Origin: an uncultured Lachnospiraceae bacterium
GTDB lineage: Bacteria > Bacillota > Clostridia > Lachnospirales > Lachnospiraceae
Direction of reading: 5' to 3'
DNA length: 10,189 nt
Assembly: GCA_945643825.1 (NCBI GenBank)
Contig: CALZEZ010000032.1
Coordinates: 1 to 10,189 of the forward strand
Shown here: piece after piece, positions 1 to 7,342 of the stretch
Layout of the letters: every line of letters begins with the position of its first letter
How positions within the stretch are numbered: the first letter of the stretch is position 1
Position numbers and translations under genes: made by a program
Notes under the pieces: model-generated
Databases searched by the model: none
What the model saw: the letters and a program-made list of their open reading frames with translations, nothing else
What the model was told of the DNA's origin: nothing

Positions 1-281
1 TGCAGCTGGGTGTCGTAATCGAGTGCCTGTATCTGGCAACCTCCGCATTGTCTATGGCAGGTGCAGCGCGGGTTAGTGCGGTGTGTCGAGGGCGTCAGGA
101 TCTCCTCACATCTTGCATAGGCGTAGTTTTTCTTGGGTCTGGTGATGCGTGCCTTAACCACGTCGCCGATCACGGCGTCCTTGACAAAGAGGGTATAGCC
201 GTCAACCTTGCCTATACCCTCTCCGTCATTGCCGATGTCTTCAATTGTTACGGTAGTGATTTGATTTTTTTGATATGTCAT
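1..281 (-). CDS. rlmD: RlmD/TrmA-family 23S rRNA (uracil-5-)-methyltransferase, N-terminal part (cut by window edge)
   Basis: Only the first 93 codons are inside the window; the methyltransferase core lies beyond the left edge. Residues about 6-62 read as a TRAM RNA-binding domain (GNDGEGIGKVDGYTLFVKDA is typical of it). Residues 73-82 hold the Cys pattern C-x5-C-x2-C (C73, C79, CGGC end at C82) followed by QIQ, which in RlmD/RumA and RlmCD supplies three of the four [4Fe-4S] ligands. The family methylates C5 of specific uridines in 23S rRNA using S-adenosylmethionine. The start at 281 is chosen because GGGG lies 7 bases upstream; an in-frame ATG at 293 would add MGFK but has no good ribosome binding site. 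The gene lies 94 bp downstream of yhaM on the same strand and may be read from that operon. RlmD versus RlmCD, or another TrmA paralogue, cannot be decided from this fragment. Confidence 0.85.
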   Translation of the reverse strand, partial: MTYQKNQITTVTIEDIGNDGEGIGKVDGYTLFVKDAVIGDVVKARITRPKKNYAYARCEEILTPSTHRTNPRCTCHRQCGGCQIQALDYDTQL

Positions 282-299
282 TTTAAACCCCATTTCTGA

Positions 300-365
300 G
301 CGACTTTGTCGCGAAGAAGCGAATCTGTCATCAGTGCTAATTATTTTCGCATAGAAGTAATTAGC
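300..365. repeat. Block of two inverted repeats between yhaM and rlmD
   Basis: Two dyads sit in the 94 bp gap. GCGAC (300-304) and GTCGC (308-312) flank a 3-base loop. GCTAATTA (336-343) and TAATTAGC (358-365) flank a 14-base loop. Neither is followed by a T-run on either strand, so they do not look like intrinsic terminators. The block is open in the rlmD frame but has no supported start there. It may be a copy of a dispersed intergenic repeat, an RNA structure in the rlmD leader, or a protein-binding site; the sequence alone does not decide. Confidence 0.5.
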
Positions 366-375
366 TGTACTCCAC

Positions 376-1326
376 TCAAAAATCCAGCTTCGTAGCATGG
401 AGGTTGGAATCAAACAAGCGGTTGAAGCCCATCCATGCGTTTGGATCATTGCTGTTTTCGAGGATCTCTGCGAAGGTTTCCATCTTCGCATCGGTATTGT
501 CGGCATAGGCAAGCGCTACCGCCTCCATCAGTGCGGGTTTCTTGGGGGAGCCGTACTCGTACTCGCCATGGTGAGCGAGAATGCAGTGCTTTAGCTCTGC
601 CTCGAGAAATTTCGGGAAGCCGGCAATGGTTCTTGCCTTCTCGGAGACCATCTCACTGCCGATCACGATATGTCCGAGAAACTGTCCTTCATCGGTGTAG
701 TCATTGGCCGGGAAGAGGGAGATTTCGCGGGTTTTTCCCATATCGTGGCAGATTGCCGCCGTGATGAGGAGGTCTCTTTTTAGCAGGGGGTAAGCGGTGC
801 AGTAGTAATCACACAGCTTGGCGACGCTCAGGGAGTGCTCAAGCAAGCCTCCGACAAAGCCGTGGTGAATGGATTTGGCCGCAGAGGACTGGCGGAATCT
901 TTTGACAAATTCGGTGTCCTCGACAAAGAAGGCGCGCAGAAGCTGTTTCAGATGCGTCTCTTTGACCGAGTCGATGAGTGCAAGAAGCTCCTGATACATT
1001 TTTTCATTGTCCTTTTTGCTGACGGGCAGGTAGTCTGCGGGGTTGTACTCATCCTCCCTGCAGCATCGGATGCGCTTGACATTTACCTGTAGGGTTCCCT
1101 GAAAATTGTTTACCTCTCCGTATACTTCTATGTAGTCCAGCGCCGAAAATTCCTCAACCCCAGCGCTGTTCGGATCCCAGACCTTGGCATCAATGGTGCC
1201 GGTCTTATCCTGTAAAATAACGTTGTCATAGGGTTTGCCGTTCTTCGTGACAGCCGACTGCTTGTATTTGCACAGATAGATATCGAAGACGCGGTCTCCT
1301 TCTTTTAGGTCCTTGATGTATTTCAT
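376..1326 (-). CDS. yhaM: 3'-5' exoribonuclease YhaM (OB-fold plus HD domain)
   Basis: A 316-residue protein, close to the 314 residues of B. subtilis YhaM. Residues about 10-90 form an OB-fold nucleic-acid-binding domain (VILQDKTGTIDAKVW is typical). Residues about 150-290 form an HD hydrolase domain: HHGFVGGLLEHS (154-165), the metal-binding doublet H194-D195 in CHDMGK, HHG at 252-254 and D276 in AYADNTDAKM. The family degrades RNA, and in some reports single-stranded DNA, from the 3' end in the cytoplasm with metal-ion help. The ribosome binding site AAGGA lies 9-10 bases before the ATG, so the start is well supported. It begins 24 bp after the stop of the HtrA-like gene on the same strand, so the two are probably co-transcribed. 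All expected HD metal ligands appear present, so an active enzyme is expected. Confidence 0.93.
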   Translation of the reverse strand: MKYIKDLKEGDRVFDIYLCKYKQSAVTKNGKPYDNVILQDKTGTIDAKVWDPNSAGVEEFSALDYIEVYGEVNNFQGTLQVNVKRIRCCREDEYNPADYLPVSKKDNEKMYQELLALIDSVKETHLKQLLRAFFVEDTEFVKRFRQSSAAKSIHHGFVGGLLEHSLSVAKLCDYYCTAYPLLKRDLLITAAICHDMGKTREISLFPANDYTDEGQFLGHIVIGSEMVSEKARTIAGFPKFLEAELKHCILAHHGEYEYGSPKKPALMEAVALAYADNTDAKMETFAEILENSNDPNAWMGFNRLFDSNLHATKLDF

Positions 1327-1350
1327 GTTGTCGTGTCCTTTCTTAATATA

Positions 1351-2673
1351 TTATTCGAGTATGCCGAGGGTCAGAGTCAGGGTCATCTCGCGGTATTCCT
1401 CGGGGCCTTTTCTCTGCACCAGAAGCTCCACCTGGGTTTGTGCATCGGTGCGGTAGATGCATTTGGATAAATCCTGGCTGTTGTTTATAGGGGTTTCACC
1501 GAACTGGATGATCACATCGCCGCTCTGGATTCCGACCTCCATAGCCGGGGAGCCCATTTCAATCGAGGTGACATAGGCACCATAGGGCACACCCTGTTCG
1601 TCATGTGCCATCTGGGGTACGTCAGCCAGATGCACGCCGAGATAGGCCACGGGAATTCCGTTGGAAATTTTCTCAATGATCTGTTTAAGCTCTGTGATTC
1701 CGATTGCCGAAATCATGTTCTTCATGTCGCTGCCGTTTCTGGAGCAGTCGATGACGCCAAGCACCTGTCCTTTGAGATTGATCAGAACACCGGTCGCATT
1801 CTGGCTTCCGTAGATGTCAGTGTTAAGGAGCTTATAGGAGGTGTCGCGCATGCTGATGGAGCCGTTTGCGCTTGTGATCATGCCATAGCCAACGGATCCG
1901 GCTGTTCCCATGGGGCTTCCGATCGCGATGACCGGCATCCCCACAAGCTTCGTATTGATAGAGCTGCCAAGCTCGGCTATTTTGATCTGCTCCGTGGTTC
2001 CCGGCTGGAGGTTTTCTAAAGGTACTGTGTATACCGCAAGACCAGTGTTTACGTCGCTCGCCTTGCATTCCGCCAGGCACTGTTGTCCGTCAACAAAGGT
2101 AATGACGATGGATTCTGCCTTGTCCGATACACTTTTCTGGGCGAGAATCAGAAGCTGTTTGCCGTTCTCTCCGATGATGATGCCGGAGGTCTGTCCTTTG
2201 CTCTGGTAAACGTTGTCGAACCAGTCGACATCGCTTTTGACGCCGGTCACGGTAACCATGGAACGTGCGGCTTCCTCTGCGACGAGTCCGAGCGCCGAGT
2301 ACATGGTCTTGTAATCGTCTACATCCAGCTTGAAGCTTGCAAACATGGCGCTGATCTGCTGGTCGACGATTCCCTCGGTCTCCTCATAGCTTGGGCTTAG
2401 GCTCACCTGCTGCTCTTCTTCCTCTTTGTCGGTGAGCATATCTTCGGGGAGAATCTCGTTTTCCTCCTCCGGAAAGGTGATGATCTCCGGTTCCTTCTCC
2501 GGGTACATCCAGTTGCTGAGCACGGGCTCAAGCACGGTAAAAACAAGGCACGCCACGAGGGCAAAAACAACTGCCATCGCTGCCGTGATGAAGGTCCTTC
2601 GCATGAGCTTCTTTTTATTTATCGGGCGATCCTTGATCTGTTCCCTCAGAAAATTTGAATTATTCTGTTCCAT
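1351..2673 (-). CDS. Membrane-anchored HtrA-like PDZ protein, apparently without protease active site
   Basis: A 440-residue protein. Residues 1-26 are polar and Lys/Arg-rich, about 27-50 form one transmembrane segment, and 59-88 form a very acidic linker, so the rest probably lies outside the membrane. Residues about 125-335 match the HtrA/DegP trypsin-like fold, and about 344-425 match a PDZ domain (YLGVHLADVP, GSPAMEVGIQSGDVIIQFG). The catalytic positions are changed. The His site reads LILAQKSV (about 175-182) with no His. The Asp of the usual TDLAV motif is Gly211 (NTGLAV). The GNSGG site reads QNATG (291-295), placing Ala293 at the Ser. A non-proteolytic scaffold or sensor is the best inference, not an active protease. 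GGAG lies 8 bases before the ATG and a good promoter lies just upstream, so the gene is probably expressed and not decayed. It leads the group containing yhaM. Confidence 0.85.
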   Translation of the reverse strand: MEQNNSNFLREQIKDRPINKKKLMRRTFITAAMAVVFALVACLVFTVLEPVLSNWMYPEKEPEIITFPEEENEILPEDMLTDKEEEEQQVSLSPSYEETEGIVDQQISAMFASFKLDVDDYKTMYSALGLVAEEAARSMVTVTGVKSDVDWFDNVYQSKGQTSGIIIGENGKQLLILAQKSVSDKAESIVITFVDGQQCLAECKASDVNTGLAVYTVPLENLQPGTTEQIKIAELGSSINTKLVGMPVIAIGSPMGTAGSVGYGMITSANGSISMRDTSYKLLNTDIYGSQNATGVLINLKGQVLGVIDCSRNGSDMKNMISAIGITELKQIIEKISNGIPVAYLGVHLADVPQMAHDEQGVPYGAYVTSIEMGSPAMEVGIQSGDVIIQFGETPINNSQDLSKCIYRTDAQTQVELLVQRKGPEEYREMTLTLTLGILE

Positions 2674-2703
2674 TCGATTTTCTCCACTTTTTATCCTCCC
2701 CTA

Positions 2704-2732
2704 AGTATATCTGATTCGCCTTTTAAAGTAAA
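2704..2732 (-). promoter_or_regulatory. Probable sigma-A promoter of the HtrA-like gene
   Basis: On the minus strand TTTACT (2727-2732) and TATACT (2704-2709) are separated by 17 bases. The -10 box differs from consensus at one position and the -35 box at two. Transcription would start near 2697, leaving a leader of about 24 bases that contains the GGAG ribosome binding site at 2682-2685. Confidence 0.7.
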
Positions 2733-2762
2733 GAAACAGGTGTGGTAATTTCTCCTTTGGCA

Positions 2763-2771
2763 TGGTATGAT
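2763..2771 (+). promoter_or_regulatory. Probable extended -10 promoter of the mutS2 operon
   Basis: TGGTATGAT contains a -10 box (TATGAT, 2766-2771) one base from consensus, preceded by the TG of an extended -10 element. No convincing -35 box is seen at the usual distance, which fits extended -10 promoters. Transcription would start near 2778. The ribosome binding site AAGGGG (2795-2800) then lies 8 bases before the mutS2 ATG. Confidence 0.55.
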
Positions 2772-2808
2772 TTAAGTTGAATTAGTATGTATAAAAGGGG
2801 TTTTTACT

Positions 2809-5193
2809 ATGAATGAAAAAGGCTTACGTATCTTAGAATATCACAAGATCATCGATAAACTGGTGGAGAAGGCGAGCTCCTATCCGGGCAAGGAATTGTG
2901 CCGGGCGCTTCTTCCCTCCACCGATATAGCGGAGATTGAGCTCTGGCAGGCCAACACGGCAGATGCTCTCACGCGCCTTTTTGCAAAGGGGAGCATCAAT
3001 TTCGGGAACAATCACGATCTGGGTTATGCCATTCGTTCGCTGGAGATCGGCAGCTCATTGTCCTGTGGCGAATTGTTAAAAATCGCAGGACTTCTCGAAA
3101 ACTGTGCGCGTGTGAAGGCATACGGCAGAAGCGACAAGGAGGATGCGCCGACGGATTCCCTCACAGAGCTTTTTGACCGGCTTGAGCCCTTTACGCCGGT
3201 CTCGACGCAGATCAGGCACTGTATCCTCGCGGAGGACGAGTATGCGGATGATGCTTCGCCAAACCTAAAGCGCATCCGGCGTCAGAAGCTTGTGATCAAC
3301 GATCGCATCCATTCCCAGCTCAACAGTATGGTAAATGGTTCCTACCGCACCTATTTGCAGGATGCGGTCATCACGATGCGCGACAACCGGTATTGTATCC
3401 CGGTCAAGGCAGAGCACAAGAGTAGTGTGCCCGGAATGGTACACGATCAGTCCTCGACGGGCTCCACGATTTTTATCGAGCCCGCTGCCATCGTGTCTCT
3501 TAACAACGAGCTGCGCGAGCTGGAAATCGAAGAAGTCAAGGAGATTGCCGTGATTCTCGCCACGTTAAGCGCTGCCTGCGCTGAGCACAGTGACGCGATC
3601 GCTCTCGATCAGGAAACCATGGCACAGTTAGATTTTATCTTTGCAAAGGCATCGCTTGCCATGGATTTAAATGCCACAAGACCGCTTCTTAATACGGAGC
3701 ATAGGATCAATATCCGAAAGGGTCGGCATCCGCTTCTTGATAAGAAAAAAGTGGTGCCGATCGATATCCGGTTGGGGCAGGATTTTGATCTGCTTGTCAT
3801 CACCGGTCCAAATACGGGTGGTAAGACGGTTTCTCTCAAAACGGTCGGACTTCTGACGCTGATGGGGCAGGCGGGGCTTCATATTCCTGCGTTAGATCGT
3901 TCGGAGCTTTCGATTTTTACCGAGGTTTATGCAGACATCGGTGATGAGCAGAGCATTGAGCAGAGTCTGAGTACGTTCTCCTCTCATATGACGAGCATCG
4001 TATCGATTTTGGCGCATGCCGATGAAAATTCGCTGTGTCTGTTTGATGAGCTTGGAGCCGGAACCGATCCGACGGAAGGTGCCGCTCTCGCCATTGCGAT
4101 TTTAAATCATCTGCATGATCGGGGTATCCGCACGATGGCGACCACGCATTACAGCGAGCTTAAGGTATACGCGCTCTCCACTTCCTTTGTCGAGAATGCG
4201 TGCTGTGAGTTCAACGTGGAGACACTGCAGCCGACATATCGTCTCTTAATCGGAATTCCGGGTAAGAGTAATGCGTTTGCAATTTCTTCAAAGCTTGGTC
4301 TGCCGGACGAGATCATCGATGCTGCGAAGCTGCAGATCAGCAAGGAAAACGAGAGCTTTGAGGATCTGCTCGCCGATCTGGAGCGGCGGCGTCTCGAGAT
4401 CGAGCAGGCGCAACGGGAGATTGCGGAGGATCAGAAGAATATCTCCCAGCTTAAGAATAATCTGCGGCAGAAGGAGCAGCGCCTTGATAATATGCGGGAT
4501 CGTGTTCTGCGGGAGGCAAACGAGGAGGCCAGAACGATTCTGCAGGAGGCGAAGGATTTTGCCGATGAGACGATCCGCGATATGCAGAAAGCGGACGCTG
4601 CCGGTATCACGATGCGCGAGCTTGAGAAGCGTCGTCAGAGCGTGCGCGATAAGCTTTCGGAGAAAAATGACAAGCTTGTCGCAAAAGCAGAAAAGCCAGG
4701 GCACAAGGAACTTAAGCCGAACCAGCTTCATCTCGGAGACAGTGTCAAGATTCTGTCGATGGGGCTTAAGGGAACGGTAAGCTCTCTTCCAGATGCAAAA
4801 GGAAATCTGTTTGTGCAGTGCGGTATCATGCGCTCTCAGACTAATATTAAGGACATCATCCTCATCGAGGATCCGGCTCCCACATCGGGTGCGACGCTTC
4901 ATCGCAGCGGTGCCAGCAAAATCAAGATGTCCAAAACCTCTTCGGTTTCCACAGAGATCAATCTTCTCGGGATGCTTGTGGATGAGGCGATTCCGGTTCT
5001 GGATAAGTACCTCGACGATGCGTACCTTGCACATCTTCCGAGTGTGCGGATCGTGCATGGCAAGGGAACCGGTGCTCTTCGAAATGCGGTACATCAGCAT
5101 TTAAAGCGGGTGAAATATGTGGCATCGTTCCGTCTGGGCGAATTTGGAGAAGGTGACGCAGGTGTCACAATTGCGAAGTTTAAAGAAAAATAA
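2809..5193 (+). CDS. mutS2: MutS2 ATPase/endonuclease with C-terminal Smr domain
   Basis: A 794-residue, full-length MutS2 (B. subtilis homologue about 785). It lacks the mismatch-recognition N-terminal domains of MutS1. Order: core/lever region (about 1-300), P-loop ATPase with GPNTGGKT (333-340), DELGAGTDP Walker B (413-421), STFSSHM (388-394) and TTHYSELK (445-452), a long charged coiled coil (about 510-625), a KOW-like stretch (about 640-685) and the Smr domain (about 715-794) with HGKGTGALR (750-758). Known roles in this family are suppression of recombination and, in B. subtilis, rescue of collided ribosomes through ribosome splitting. The Smr LDLRG motif reads INLLG (717-721), so its acidic and basic residues are missing, while HGKGTGALR is intact. 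The gene is followed 13 bp later by a response regulator on the same strand, suggesting a shared transcript. Confidence 0.96.
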   Translation: MNEKGLRILEYHKIIDKLVEKASSYPGKELCRALLPSTDIAEIELWQANTADALTRLFAKGSINFGNNHDLGYAIRSLEIGSSLSCGELLKIAGLLENCARVKAYGRSDKEDAPTDSLTELFDRLEPFTPVSTQIRHCILAEDEYADDASPNLKRIRRQKLVINDRIHSQLNSMVNGSYRTYLQDAVITMRDNRYCIPVKAEHKSSVPGMVHDQSSTGSTIFIEPAAIVSLNNELRELEIEEVKEIAVILATLSAACAEHSDAIALDQETMAQLDFIFAKASLAMDLNATRPLLNTEHRINIRKGRHPLLDKKKVVPIDIRLGQDFDLLVITGPNTGGKTVSLKTVGLLTLMGQAGLHIPALDRSELSIFTEVYADIGDEQSIEQSLSTFSSHMTSIVSILAHADENSLCLFDELGAGTDPTEGAALAIAILNHLHDRGIRTMATTHYSELKVYALSTSFVENACCEFNVETLQPTYRLLIGIPGKSNAFAISSKLGLPDEIIDAAKLQISKENESFEDLLADLERRRLEIEQAQREIAEDQKNISQLKNNLRQKEQRLDNMRDRVLREANEEARTILQEAKDFADETIRDMQKADAAGITMRELEKRRQSVRDKLSEKNDKLVAKAEKPGHKELKPNQLHLGDSVKILSMGLKGTVSSLPDAKGNLFVQCGIMRSQTNIKDIILIEDPAPTSGATLHRSGASKIKMSKTSSVSTEINLLGMLVDEAIPVLDKYLDDAYLAHLPSVRIVHGKGTGALRNAVHQHLKRVKYVASFRLGEFGEGDAGVTIAKFKEK

Positions 5194-5197
5194 GGAG
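5192..5197 (+). promoter_or_regulatory. Ribosome binding site fixing the response-regulator start
   Basis: AAGGAG overlaps the TAA stop of mutS2 and lies 9 bases before the ATG at 5207. It favours this start over an upstream one in the same open frame, which would run 90 bases into mutS2 and add residues not found in receiver domains. The overlap suggests translational coupling. Confidence 0.8.
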
Positions 5198-5206
5198 CGC
5201 ATAGGT

Positions 5207-5911
5207 ATGGCAAACAAACAGAGAATTCTCATTGTAGATGATGATAATAATATTGCAGAGCTGATCTCACTGTATATGACCAAGGAGTGCTTCGAGACAA
5301 GGATCGTCGGTGACGGGGAGTCGGCGCTTACAGAGGTGGACAGCTTCGAGCCGAACCTGATTCTGCTTGATCTGATGCTTCCGGGTATCGACGGCTATCA
5401 GGTATGCCGTGAGGTGCGCGCAAAAAGCTCGATTCCGATCATCATGCTCTCGGCCAAGGGTGAGGTGTTTGACAAGGTTTTGGGCTTAGAGCTCGGCGCC
5501 GATGATTACATGGAGAAGCCTTTTGATTCCAAGGAGCTTGTCGCAAGGGTGAAAGCGGTGCTTCGCCGCTACAAGCCGGTCGTGGCGGCACCGGTCGCAA
5601 GCGATGATGTGAAGGGTGTGGACTATCCGGATCTGTCGATCAATCTGACAAACTATTCCGTCATCTATATGGGCAATTCGATCGATATGCCACCTAAGGA
5701 GTTAGAGCTTCTGTATTTTCTGGCTTCCTCGCCGAATCATGTTTTTACAAGGGAGCAGCTCCTTGACCAGATCTGGGGCTATGAGTATATCGGGGATACA
5801 AGAACCGTGGACGTGCACATCAAGCGCCTGCGGGAAAAGGTCAAGGACCACGATGCGTGGAGGATTTCCACTATCTGGGGTGTCGGCTACAAATTCGAAG
5901 TAAAGGCATAA
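5207..5911 (+). CDS. OmpR/PhoB-family response regulator
   Basis: A 234-residue two-component regulator. The receiver domain covers about 5-120: acidic pocket D11-D12, phospho-acceptor D55 in LLDLMLPG, switch Ser82 in MLSAKG and Lys104 in EKPFD. Residues about 139-232 form the winged-helix DNA-binding domain (PPKELELLYFLASSPNHVF, then GDTRTVDVHIKRLREKV and the wing GVGYKFE). All residues needed for phosphorylation are present, so it should act as a phosphorylation-dependent transcription factor in the cytoplasm. The next gene, 2 bp on, encodes a histidine kinase, which is its likely partner. It lies 13 bp after mutS2. The target genes and the signal cannot be read from the sequence. Confidence 0.95.
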   Translation: MANKQRILIVDDDNNIAELISLYMTKECFETRIVGDGESALTEVDSFEPNLILLDLMLPGIDGYQVCREVRAKSSIPIIMLSAKGEVFDKVLGLELGADDYMEKPFDSKELVARVKAVLRRYKPVVAAPVASDDVKGVDYPDLSINLTNYSVIYMGNSIDMPPKELELLYFLASSPNHVFTREQLLDQIWGYEYIGDTRTVDVHIKRLREKVKDHDAWRISTIWGVGYKFEVKA

Positions 5912-5913
5912 GT

Positions 5914-7338
5914 ATGAAGAAAACTTTGTATTTGAAATTTTGTCTTGCATATCTGATTTTCGGTTTCTTTGGCTTCATCGTAGTCGCAACCTTTGTGTCG
6001 CGGATGACATATGAGCACCTGCGGCGCGAAAAGGCGGATGCTCTCTATAAGGAGGCGACGCTGATCGCCAATACGTATGCAAGCGATCTGTATGAAAATA
6101 ATACCACGTTAGATACGGTGAAGGCTCAGTTAGATGCCCTCGACACCTATCTGTCGGCTACGATCTGGATCATCAACCCCTCCGGGCGCATGATTCTCGA
6201 TTCGTCTGCGCCGATGGATGTAGAGGCGGAGGTCGTGGTTGAGGGCTTCGACCCGACTATCACCGAGGGCTCGTACTATACCGAGGGGAATTTTTTTAAC
6301 TCGTTTCACCAGGATATGCTCAGTGTGTTCGCGCCGATCACGTCCAATTATTCGGTGCGGGGTTACGTGGTGATTCATTATCCGATTGTCAGCCTACAGA
6401 CGTCGTCCGATAAGCTTCTGAGTATCTCGTATCTGATGTTAGTGATTCTGTTTCTGTTGTCCTTAATCATCCTCTTTTTCTTCACGGAGATGGTTTACAT
6501 CCCTCTGTGTAAGATCACGGAGGCAACGGAGCAGTATGCGGACGGAAATATGCACTATGAGTTTTCCGTGGACAGTGAGGATGAGATGGGGTATCTGGCT
6601 GCCTGTCTGAACTACATGGCAAGCGAGATCGCACGCTCCGAGGACAACCAGAAGAAGTTCGTCGCAAATGTCTCCCATGATTTCCGCTCACCGCTCACCT
6701 CGATCAAGGGTTATCTGGAGGCGATGTTAGACGGGACCATTCCACCGGAGCTTCATGAGAAGTACCTGAATATTCTCCTCAACGAAACCGAGCGGCTGAC
6801 CAAGCTCACCAACTCGCTGCTCACGCTGAATAACTTAAACACCAAGGGTATGCTGTTAGAAAAGACGGACTTCGACATCAACACGGTAATCCGTAACGTG
6901 GCTGCCTCCTTTGAGGGAACCTGCCGCAGGAAAAATATTGCTATCGAGCTTCTGTTAGTCGGTGATCGTCTGCCTGTCACTGCCGATATGGGCAAGATTC
7001 AGCAGGTGCTGTACAATCTTCTGGACAATGCCATCAAGTTCAGCCACCACGATTCCGTCATCCGCATTGAGACGACAGAGAAGCGGAGCAAGGTTTTTAT
7101 CTCGGTCAAGGATCAGGGTATCGGTATCCCGAAGGAGGATTTAAAGTTAATCTGGGATCGCTTTTATAAAAGTGATGCCTCTCGCGGCAAGGACAAAAAA
7201 GGGACAGGCCTGGGCCTGTCCATCACAAAAGAGATCATCAACGCTCATGGGGAGCATATCAATGTCGTGAGTACCCCTGACGTGGGAACGGAATTTACCT
7301 TCTCCCTGCCGGTCTGTGATACCGAAGATGATTTCTAG
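5914..7338 (+). CDS. Membrane sensor histidine kinase, partner of the adjacent regulator
   Basis: A 474-residue kinase. Transmembrane segment 1 covers about 8-29, an extracytoplasmic sensor region about 30-168, segment 2 about 170-191, and a HAMP linker about 192-244. The HisKA helix carries the phospho-acceptor His255 in SHDFRSP. The HATPase domain shows the N box around N372 (LLDNAIKFS), G1 box DQGIGI (400-405), F box region DRFYKSD and G2 box GTGLGL (430-435). It is therefore expected to be an active kinase that phosphorylates the regulator encoded 2 bp upstream. The start at 5914 is chosen because AAAGG (5902-5906) lies 7 bases before it and the first residues lead straight into segment 1; a longer in-frame start at 5857 would overlap the regulator by 55 bases. 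The sensor region has no recognised ligand motif. The gene ends 4 bp from the convergent thyX. Confidence 0.95.
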   Translation: MKKTLYLKFCLAYLIFGFFGFIVVATFVSRMTYEHLRREKADALYKEATLIANTYASDLYENNTTLDTVKAQLDALDTYLSATIWIINPSGRMILDSSAPMDVEAEVVVEGFDPTITEGSYYTEGNFFNSFHQDMLSVFAPITSNYSVRGYVVIHYPIVSLQTSSDKLLSISYLMLVILFLLSLIILFFFTEMVYIPLCKITEATEQYADGNMHYEFSVDSEDEMGYLAACLNYMASEIARSEDNQKKFVANVSHDFRSPLTSIKGYLEAMLDGTIPPELHEKYLNILLNETERLTKLTNSLLTLNNLNTKGMLLEKTDFDINTVIRNVAASFEGTCRRKNIAIELLLVGDRLPVTADMGKIQQVLYNLLDNAIKFSHHDSVIRIETTEKRSKVFISVKDQGIGIPKEDLKLIWDRFYKSDASRGKDKKGTGLGLSITKEIINAHGEHINVVSTPDVGTEFTFSLPVCDTEDDF

Positions 7339-7342
7339 CGCT

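Noticed and set aside
330..340. CIRCE-like heat-shock operator (TTAGCACT half site on the minus strand)
   Set aside because: Only one half site is present; the matching inverted half at 9-base spacing is missing.
336..365. Intrinsic terminator after yhaM
   Set aside because: The stem is AT-rich with a 14-base loop and has no T-run after it on either strand.
2646..2687. GTG-started 14-codon open frame upstream of and overlapping the HtrA-like start, with GGGGAGG 7 bases before it
   Set aside because: The GGGGAGG (2695-2701) overlaps or precedes the transcription start expected from the -10 box at 2704-2709, so it would hardly be in the mRNA. The GGAG at 2682-2685 serves the main start.
2790..2795. 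Second -10 box (TATAAA) close to the mutS2 start
   Set aside because: Transcription from it would start after the ribosome binding site at 2795-2800, leaving a leader too short for that site to work.
4288..5100. Long minus-strand open frame inside mutS2
   Set aside because: It is the complement of the well-supported mutS2 coding region, has no recognisable domain and no promoter or ribosome binding site.
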